From CAMBDR01 sp046597185 (GTDB taxonomy: Bacteria > Pseudomonadota > Gammaproteobacteria > Burkholderiales > Burkholderiaceae_D): a stretch of 5,223 nt of DNA. A model generated the notes under the pieces. It saw nothing but the letters and a program-made list of their open reading frames with translations, searched no databases and had not been told where the DNA came from. A program made the translations under genes and the position numbers. The stretch covers positions 1-5,223 of the forward strand of contig JBKJLF010000296.1 in NCBI GenBank assembly GCA_046597185.1, read 5' to 3'. Shown in pieces: positions 1 to 4,481 of this stretch; positions within the stretch are counted from its first letter, which is position 1; the number at the start of each line of letters is the position of its first letter.

Positions 1-202
1 CTCGCGCTTGCGCGAAGTGGATGCGCTGGATAGCGCCGGGCAAGATTTGAATATTCAGTACAAGCAAACCCTATCCGATTTGCAAGATTTGGATTACACC
101 CAAGCCTTGTCAAAATTTGCCCAAACTCAAACCACGCTGGAAGCGGCGCAGCGCTCATTTATCAAAATTACCAGTTTGTCTTTGTTTAGCTTCCTGGGTT
201 AA
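1..202 (+). CDS. flgL: Flagellar hook-associated protein FlgL (HAP3), C-terminal end
   Basis: This is the last 66 codons of a gene that begins before the window; the first complete codon is at 2 and the TAA stop is at 200-202. FlgL is one of the two junction proteins that join the flagellar hook to the filament outside the cell. The visible part is the conserved carboxy-terminal helix that packs as a coiled coil with the amino-terminal helix, as in flagellin. Seen here are an L-x-D-L-D-Y-x-x-A motif, then a Q-rich heptad stretch (FAQTQTTLEAAQ), and the terminal SLFSFL block. L-D-Y-x-x-A and a final S-L-F-x-[FY]-L are family hallmarks that distinguish FlgL from flagellin, which usually ends in LL. 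The next gene converges from the other strand with a gap of about 42 bp that holds no clear terminator. Identification is firm although only a small part is visible. Confidence 0.88.
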   Translation, partial: SRLREVDALDSAGQDLNIQYKQTLSDLQDLDYTQALSKFAQTQTTLEAAQRSFIKITSLSLFSFLG

Positions 203-244
203 GGTTGGCGTATTTTCTGCTGGTTTATGCGTATACCTGCTTAT

Positions 245-1012
245 TCAATACTTCATGCCTGTCAAATTATCCCAGGTATTTTGAAAAAAATATTTCACGC
301 GTTTTAACAGGCCGAGCTTTTCTTCCGCGTAAGCGAGTCTGCCGCCGATGAATTTGCTCACCTTATGGGTGCGTATTTCAAATAAATATTGCTCGCCTAC
401 CTGATTGCTAATCAAAATATCCCGATAACAGGGCAAAAACTGCATCGTCTCAAAATAGCATTCTTGCTTATCATTCTCAATGTCGTGGTTAAACGGCACG
501 GAATAGATTTCTTCCGACCATATCAATTCCATCGTCTTTGCGTCATAGGCTTTCAGATGGCCACAATGTCGAGGGTCATCTTTGAAAATACCATCATAAT
601 CTGGTTTGTAAATCAGATTACGGTAATAGATTGGTTTCACTTCACGCGGGGGGTTGCGTTTGTAAAGCATTTCCTGCGGAAAATCTGCTTCAGTGGCTTC
701 AACAACGTCTCTGCTGATGATATTAATCAGATAGCGTTGGTGATGTTCGTTTTCAACCAGTATGCGTTTCTTGTCTGACATAAATTTGAATCGGATAAAA
801 AAAACATCTTGCGTCATCTCAACCAAAGGATGTTCTTCCCGATCAACATCGTATACTTTTACCTCCCATAAGACCGAGCCTTTTGTGATGTCACGCGCAC
901 GCATGTACCCGCTGCGTCTTTCAAGATCGTCATGTTGTTCAGCACGCATTTCTTCATAGCGTATGCCATTCAATTCCAATGGTGGCAATAATGGGGGGGG
1001 AGATTTGCTCAT
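245..1012 (-). CDS. Two-repeat beta-rich protein, candidate immunity partner of the M35 peptidase
   Basis: The product is 255 residues from the ATG at 1012. A GTG nine bases further upstream (1021) is in frame, but it has AAGG only 2 nt before it, whereas the ATG has the same AAGG 11 nt before it, so I prefer the ATG. There is no signal peptide or membrane segment, so it should be cytoplasmic. It contains a clear internal duplication: residues 35-105 and 151-220 align with one gap, sharing G-x-x-x-A-x-D, a following [LI]-W, [VI]-Y, Q-[DE]-x-x-F, I-L-[VI]-x-N and Y-L-x-x-I. About one residue in five is identical. The pattern G-[YH]-x-[RK]-A-x-D...W resembles a PQQ/WD-type beta-propeller blade, so each copy may be blade-like. 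It lies about 30 bp downstream of the M35 peptidase gene on the same strand, where an immunity gene would be expected. That role is inference from position. A run of eight C falls in codons 5-7. The function is otherwise unknown. Confidence 0.72.
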   Translation of the reverse strand: MSKSPPPLLPPLELNGIRYEEMRAEQHDDLERRSGYMRARDITKGSVLWEVKVYDVDREEHPLVEMTQDVFFIRFKFMSDKKRILVENEHHQRYLINIISRDVVEATEADFPQEMLYKRNPPREVKPIYYRNLIYKPDYDGIFKDDPRHCGHLKAYDAKTMELIWSEEIYSVPFNHDIENDKQECYFETMQFLPCYRDILISNQVGEQYLFEIRTHKVSKFIGGRLAYAEEKLGLLKRVKYFFQNTWDNLTGMKY

Positions 1013-1039
1013 ATTCTTCACTACCTTAAATCATGTCGA

Positions 1040-2143
1040 TCAATTTATTTGCGCGCGTGCAATCTCAAACTCCACCAATTGCCCGGCCAAATCCAAAAAG
1101 CAAAAGGCCCAGCTATCACTGTTTTCAATGGCTTTGGAAAATGGAAGGCGACTCTTGCCAGGTTTGATTCCATTGCTGGCATAGTGGTAGTCATGGGTCA
1201 GCATCTCACGATGAATGACTTCGTGGATAATAATTCTCGCAAAATTGCGTGTGCCGTTAATGACCGGATTTTCCTTGAAAAATCCCTCTTGAATGTAAAT
1301 AGTGACGATTGGGTCGCCTTTTTTAAAGACAAAAGCCTCAGAAACTTTCAACTTGCCGTCTTGGGTGCCGCTAATAGCATCGCGTAATTGTGGGTGATCC
1401 GTCAACACTAATTTTTTGGAACGTAACACCGTGAGCGCTTTACGTGCACCAGTGCGTAACTGTTCGCGCGCGAGGGTAATTTGTTCAGCCGTCGTTTCTT
1501 CATCAGCGAACCATTTCATGAGTTTTTTAGTCGCCACTTCCGTGTCGAGCACAGCCCAGGCTTTTTCGATATAGGCTGCCGCATAAAAGACCGCATCGGT
1601 CAGTTGTTCCCGCAACTTGGTTGGTAATAGTAGATCGTCCAGGGTTGCTGCCTCAGCTAATAAGGATAAAATCGTCGCCCCGTTGGCATAGCGAAAAGCA
1701 TTACTTGGCCAATCCTTAAATTGCGGTGGCAAGGCTAAAACGGAAATGGTGTGGCCTTTGCTGAAATGGCGCTGCACATGAAGGTACAGGAAAAGCGTCA
1801 GGGCAGCCAGTTTTTGCTTGGTCTCGTCGGTGAGTTTATCGCAGTTGCTTGTTGGGCCGGGCGTGCAGTCGCCTGTCGCTGCCAGCACACCATCTTGCTG
1901 GCCAACTGCCTGGCGCGTTACGTGCATGCCCATCAGTGCGGTTTTGTGGAAGAAGATACTCTCACGCCGCCATTCTTCCAGTGCCGCAGCATGTTCAGCA
2001 TGAGGCCCATCGGGCGCGCTAAAATTAACCAAACGCTGGATGATTTTTTTCAAGGCGGGAGCAAAATTGCCGGATTTGACCACGCTGTGCGCACTTGCAA
2101 GCTCTTGCGAAAAGTTGCGGCTGATATTGGTTTTTTCTGTCAT
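1040..2143 (-). CDS. M35 (aspzincin)-type zinc metallopeptidase domain protein, putative effector
   Basis: The product is 367 residues. The carboxy-terminal third carries the deuterolysin/peptidyl-Lys endopeptidase signature: HEVIH at 307-311 (zinc ligands H307 and H311, catalytic E308), then T316-x-D318-x-x-Y321. The latter matches the aspzincin T-x-D-x-x-Y motif, in which Asp is the third zinc ligand. A-x-x-N-x-D-x-W at 338-345 corresponds to the conserved N-A-D-x-[YW] block of the family. The domain probably spans about 185-355. The first 180 residues are helical and I do not recognise them; C93 and C101 could form a disulfide. No signal peptide, PAAR, LysM or membrane segment is visible, so any export would need another system (for example type VI secretion) that is not in the window. 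The ATG at 2143 is the first start after an in-frame TAA at 2156-2158, and no good Shine-Dalgarno precedes it. The downstream two-repeat gene is probably co-transcribed. The peptidase assignment is strong; the antibacterial effector role is inference. Confidence 0.82.
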   Translation of the reverse strand: MTEKTNISRNFSQELASAHSVVKSGNFAPALKKIIQRLVNFSAPDGPHAEHAAALEEWRRESIFFHKTALMGMHVTRQAVGQQDGVLAATGDCTPGPTSNCDKLTDETKQKLAALTLFLYLHVQRHFSKGHTISVLALPPQFKDWPSNAFRYANGATILSLLAEAATLDDLLLPTKLREQLTDAVFYAAAYIEKAWAVLDTEVATKKLMKWFADEETTAEQITLAREQLRTGARKALTVLRSKKLVLTDHPQLRDAISGTQDGKLKVSEAFVFKKGDPIVTIYIQEGFFKENPVINGTRNFARIIIHEVIHREMLTHDYHYASNGIKPGKSRLPFSKAIENSDSWAFCFLDLAGQLVEFEIARAQIN

Positions 2144-2692
2144 GATTTTGTGTATTTAAATGTTTTAACTATATTTTTTTTGTAGTAGTCGTGGATAAAA
2201 TAATTTTCTATACTAGTTGCTGAGGTTGGGCGGTTAACTATTTTTACAAAATATCAATCATGACAAATATGGTCGATGACAAGAATGCCAAACTAGTTAA
2301 GGGGCGGATTCAAGCATCAAGTGTAACACTGCGTTTAAAATCAGTGCTCCCGCCCTGCTGGTAATGCCTCATCCACTCACTGGGGCGATGCCCCAGACCC
2401 CGCACTGCCGTGGGCAGCGGCTAAGGGGAAAACGGGAAGCCCAGCAGTGGGCCGGCCACTCACAATTTGTGGAAAAAGCAACTCTTTACTGCGTCAAAAG
2501 TATACCTGTTGGCTGCGATTGTTGGCTTAAGGCAAAACGGGTGTTGCACTTGGTTTTTGAGTCTGCCGTGATTCCGGTTCACCTCAATGCATTCAAGAGC
2601 CTTTTGAAAGTTCGGTTCCTTCTTAATACCGACAATGGGTGCAGCCAAATTGAATCAAAATGCCCACACCTGGTGCCATTAATCGTTATTTA
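2144..2692. other. 549-bp stretch without a convincing gene
   Basis: This lies upstream of the M35 gene and downstream of the membrane-protein gene. The part nearest the M35 start (2144-2340) is very AT-rich, includes a T8 run at 2174-2181, and must hold the leftward promoter, but no pair of -35/-10 boxes stands out. TTAACC with TAGTAT 16 bp further on (minus strand, about 2205-2235) is the best weak candidate. The part 2347-2463 is a GC-rich hairpin cluster listed separately. The part 2464-2692 is ordinary AT-rich DNA with one weak 62-codon minus-strand open frame (2460-2648, TTG start, no ribosome binding site), which I do not call. No clear terminator follows the membrane-protein gene. Confidence 0.6.
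2353..2450. other. GC-rich nested-hairpin patch, possible small repeat element or structured RNA
   Basis: A roughly 100-bp GC-rich block sits in AT-rich surroundings. Its ends can pair: CTGCTGG at 2355-2361 with CCAGCAG at 2441-2447, extended by CC at 2353-2354 with GG at 2449-2450 across one bulged T. Inside are a perfect 7-bp hairpin with a 3-nt loop (2380-2386 with 2390-2396, loop GAT), a second hairpin with a CTGCC/GGCAG stem (2405-2409 with 2413-2417), and a short GGCT/AGCC stem (2419-2422 with 2438-2441) that would compete with the closing stem. CCACTCAC occurs at 2373-2380 and again at 2456-2463. The layout of a closing stem around two hairpins resembles a dispersed intergenic repeat or a small structured RNA. 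I recognise no named family, and the strand is undetermined. Confidence 0.4.
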
Positions 2693-3718
2693 TTATTCAT
2701 TGCAAAACGGGTCGCTAGGCCCGGGCGGGTTTGTTTGCTGATCATGCAAATGGCATGCTACATGCCTTTCACGTTCTGCTGCTGTCAATTGCCGCTTTCC
2801 CTCTTTGGCATCCAAAAATCCTTGCTTGTACCCGAATCTGTAATAATCGCTTCTGGCCTGGGGTATTCCCCCAAACGTACTAGCTGCCAGCGCAATAAGA
2901 AGTACAAGTAGCGTTCCGGCGGCTATCTTGTAGCCTAAGTATTTGGCATCATCAATCTGTTTCGCCTTGTTAATCTCAGCTTCGGCAGCAATGGCAGCAA
3001 AGCCAGTTCCAGCATGGCTTAAAATCAAAGCCTTTTCCCTAGATGATTTACTTTTGAAAATTTCAAGCAATCGTGTTTCATCTTCGCTTAACTCAATGTG
3101 CCTTGTATTAGTTGCTTGCTTTTTGATAGCGTCTGAAATTAAATAAATGAAAAGCATTGCTCCAATTACAGTTATAGTGATCGCTTGCTCATTGGTTTGG
3201 AAAATTATAAACCATAAAGGGACTGCGCTCCCAAAGAACAAAATATCTGGATAGTATTTAAATGGCATCTGCCGAGTTTTCGCAATCGCTTTTCGGAAAT
3301 ACCCCAATAGCCCAAATGTTGGCAAACCCTGATAATCATTATCTTCAGTCTTTTTACCGAAGTAAAATAGTCTAAGAATTGCCAAGCCAAACAGAAACCA
3401 TATTGCATAGTTATGATACTCAGTTGGGATTTCCGTGTAATAGTATGCTGGTATTGCAATTAAATGGATTATCACGGAATACAAATTCAGCTCATTGATA
3501 TCTCGACCAACATTTTTATTATTGCAAATCTTTGCTATGATGCTAATTGATACCAAATCCACTAAAGCCGCTAATGTCATCAAAACTGCTACATTTTGAA
3601 TGGGTGGGGAGATAACCATTGACAGTTGCAATGATAGAATCATGAATAAGGCAATTTTAACCCTGCTTTTCAATTCATCGCCTAGAATTGGTATTGCTAT
3701 TTTGTCTGTCGCTGTCAT
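2693..3718 (-). CDS. Multi-spanning inner-membrane protein of unknown function
   Basis: The product is 341 residues from the ATG at 3718, preceded by GGAG (3726-3729) at a 7-nt spacing. About seven hydrophobic segments are visible, near residues 21-39, 42-64, 76-94, 102-120, 157-174, 178-195 and 263-281. Between the sixth and seventh is a charged, probably helical section (about 206-260) with acidic and lysine-rich stretches and an Ala-rich run. After the last segment is a polar tail with G-Y-K-x-G-x-x-x-A-K-x-G-K at about 296-308 and two cysteines (C322, C339). The tail ends in a Pro-rich stretch. I recognise no enzyme or transporter motif, and the family is unknown to me. It is the second gene of a leftward unit, 21 bp after a 50-codon gene. 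No terminator is obvious after the TAA. Codon use is AT-rich, unlike flgL and the integrase, consistent with acquired DNA. Confidence 0.78.
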   Translation of the reverse strand: MTATDKIAIPILGDELKSRVKIALFMILSLQLSMVISPPIQNVAVLMTLAALVDLVSISIIAKICNNKNVGRDINELNLYSVIIHLIAIPAYYYTEIPTEYHNYAIWFLFGLAILRLFYFGKKTEDNDYQGLPTFGLLGYFRKAIAKTRQMPFKYYPDILFFGSAVPLWFIIFQTNEQAITITVIGAMLFIYLISDAIKKQATNTRHIELSEDETRLLEIFKSKSSREKALILSHAGTGFAAIAAEAEINKAKQIDDAKYLGYKIAAGTLLVLLIALAASTFGGIPQARSDYYRFGYKQGFLDAKEGKRQLTAAERERHVACHLHDQQTNPPGPSDPFCNE

Positions 3719-3739
3719 TTGTGCACTCCAAAGATTTAT

Positions 3740-3892
3740 TTATTTCCGAGGTGGTAATGTGGGAAAGGTTATGCTTGGCTCATTGGAAAGATTAGTTTGC
3801 AACCAGTTTTCCACAACAAGGTTTTCATTGGCCGGAATAGGTAAAACGCCAGCTTCAGCATTCTGTATTGGTGCGTTAAATATATCAATCAT
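3740..3892 (-). CDS. Small 50-residue protein encoded upstream of the membrane protein
   Basis: This short open frame has 50 codons and a TAA at 3740-3742. It is supported by its signals rather than by similarity. AGGAG (minus strand of 3902-3906) lies 9 nt before the ATG at 3892, a strong Shine-Dalgarno. A good -35/-10 pair lies just upstream. The frame ends 21 bp before the next start, in a gap that carries the GGAG of the membrane-protein gene. The product begins M-I-D-I-F-N, has no membrane segment or cysteine, is mildly acidic in the middle (ANENLVVENW) and ends in a Pro-rich basic tail (LPPRK). I recognise no family. It could be a regulator, a partner of the membrane protein, or a translated leader. 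That it is translated is likely; its role is unknown. Confidence 0.6.
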   Translation of the reverse strand: MIDIFNAPIQNAEAGVLPIPANENLVVENWLQTNLSNEPSITFPTLPPRK

Positions 3893-3928
3893 TTTGTAAG
3901 GCTCCTAGTTCATGGGTTATAGCCTTTT

Positions 3929-3957
3929 ATTATGAGGCTTTATGGGCATATTGGCAA
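3929..3957 (-). promoter_or_regulatory. Sigma70-type promoter for the small-protein/membrane-protein unit
   Basis: On the minus strand TTGCCA (3952-3957) is followed after 17 bp by CATAAT (3929-3934), each a close match to the -35 and -10 consensus. Transcription would start near 3922, giving a leader of about 30 nt that contains the AGGAG ribosome binding site of the 50-codon gene. The spacing fits well. It is a prediction only. Confidence 0.5.
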
Positions 3958-4207
3958 GAAAATCCTAAGCGTGACTAAATTCATGACCCATGATTGACTA
4001 TGCTAACCCACTTCACAAGCTATTCCGAAGTTTAGGCGTGAAAATAGGGCTATTTTGTGGTTTTTATAAAATTCCCGAGTGGAAATATATTGCCCTATAG
4101 CTACTCCCATAATCTGGCAGTTGGGTTTGTAAAGTACAGGCTACCGTACTTTTGAGAGTTTGATGTAAGGCTTCTGAAAAATTACCCACTTGGGTAACAA
4201 TTCCTTG
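3958..4207. other. Non-coding region with a cluster of dyad symmetries
   Basis: There is no gene here. Three compact inverted repeats are visible. AAAATAG-GG-CTATTTT is at 4041-4056 (7-bp arms, 2-nt centre). AAAGTAC...GTACTTT is at 4131-4152 (7-bp arms, with an inner GG/CC pair closing a CTA loop). TTACCCA-CT-TGGGTAA is at 4182-4197 (7-bp arms, 2-nt centre). In addition ATAGGGC (4044-4050) is inverted as GCCCTAT (4092-4098), and ACCCACTT is repeated directly at 4006-4013 and 4184-4191. The two 16-bp palindromes have the size of operators for dimeric regulators. They lie 85-270 bp upstream of the predicted promoter, so the link to it is uncertain. Confidence 0.35.
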
Positions 4208-4253
4208 TAAAAAGCAAAAAGGATTAGTAACCAGTTTCAGTTACTAATCCTTT
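4208..4253 (-). terminator. Rho-independent terminator reading leftward, probably of the former tRNA-Lys unit
   Basis: A perfect 14-bp stem (4218-4231 with 4240-4253) surrounds an 8-nt loop. On the minus strand the stem is followed by a T-rich tail, T5-GC-T5 (about 4209-4220). The plus-strand side has only a short T tract, so the signal is mainly leftward. It lies just past the 3' end of the tRNA-Lys remnant, the natural place for that tRNA's terminator. It would also shield the small-protein operon from transcription entering from the right. Confidence 0.75.
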
Positions 4254-4272
4254 GCTGCAATGCAATTATTCG

Positions 4273-4320
4273 TGGTAGTCCGTGCGGGATTCGAACCTGT
4301 GACCAACGGATTAAAAGTCC
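4273..4320 (-). pseudogene. 3' remnant of tRNA-Lys(UUU), integration att core
   Basis: The minus strand carries the 3' part of a tRNA: anticodon loop CTTTTAA (4311-4317, anticodon UUU at 4313-4315), 3' anticodon stem TCCGT (4306-4310), 5-nt variable loop, T loop TTCGAAT (4289-4295), acceptor 3' strand (4277-4283), discriminator A (4276) and encoded CCA (4273-4275). Resemblance stops inside the 5' anticodon stem, and the D-arm and 5' acceptor strand are absent from the DNA to the right. The T stem has two A-C mismatches out of five pairs (ACAGG against CCCGC), so the fragment is not under tRNA selection. This is the typical duplicate left when a tyrosine-recombinase element inserts in the 3' half of a tRNA gene. 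The integrase begins 160 bp to the right. Confidence 0.85.
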
Positions 4321-4370
4321 CAACAAATTGATATTTATCAGCGTTGATTGCAATGCCGAAAAATGATAAT

Positions 4371-4397
4371 TTCATTAAAAATCAAGTACTTAATGAA
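4371..4397. repeat. Inverted repeat between att core and integrase
   Basis: TTCATTAA (4371-4378) and TTAATGAA (4390-4397) form perfect 8-bp arms around an 11-nt spacer. With one unpaired T the arms extend by two more AATT-type bases. It lies 17 bp before the predicted integrase -35 box. It could be an operator or an arm-type binding site for the integrase or an excisionase; the sequence does not decide. Confidence 0.4.
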
Positions 4398-4413
4398 TTA
4401 CAGACGTATATCA

Positions 4414-4442
4414 TTGTTGAAATATGTTGATTGATCTATACT
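4414..4442 (+). promoter_or_regulatory. Probable integrase promoter
   Basis: TTGTTG (4414-4419) and TATACT (4437-4442) are separated by 17 bp on the plus strand. The -10 box is good and the -35 box moderate. The start would be near 4449, about 33 nt before the integrase ATG. A weak GAGA (4473-4476) lies 5 nt before that ATG. Confidence 0.45.
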
Positions 4443-4481
4443 AAATTTTGCTACATAGCCCCTACATGAAACGAGAACGCC

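Noticed and set aside
203..244. Possible terminator between flgL and the convergent gene
   Set aside because: Only an imperfect short dyad with a T-T mismatch is present and no T tract follows, so no terminator is called.
389..778. 129-codon plus-strand hydrophobic open frame opposite the two-repeat protein
   Set aside because: It is antisense to a frame with clear internal repeats, and its hydrophobic look is a by-product of the complementary strand.
1751..2185. 144-codon plus-strand open frame opposite the M35 gene
   Set aside because: It is antisense to a well-supported metallopeptidase gene and shows no domain. It is a shadow frame.
2210..2298. ACTAGTT occurring twice upstream of the M35 gene
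   Set aside because: It is a short, partly palindromic motif with irregular spacing, and no array or promoter relation is evident.
2460..2648. 62-codon minus-strand open frame downstream of the membrane-protein gene
   Set aside because: It starts with TTG after a nearby in-frame stop, has no ribosome binding site, overlaps the edge of the GC-rich patch, and resembles no family I know. It could be a decayed fragment but cannot be supported as a gene.
2364..2741. 125-codon plus-strand open frame across the GC-rich patch
   Set aside because: It runs through the hairpin cluster and into the 3' end of the opposite-strand membrane gene, with no ribosome binding site and implausible composition. 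It looks like a chance frame.
4256..4356. TGCAATGC repeated directly on both sides of the tRNA remnant (4256-4263 and 4349-4356)
   Set aside because: Eight bases is short enough for chance in AT-rich DNA. The att core is better explained by the tRNA sequence itself.
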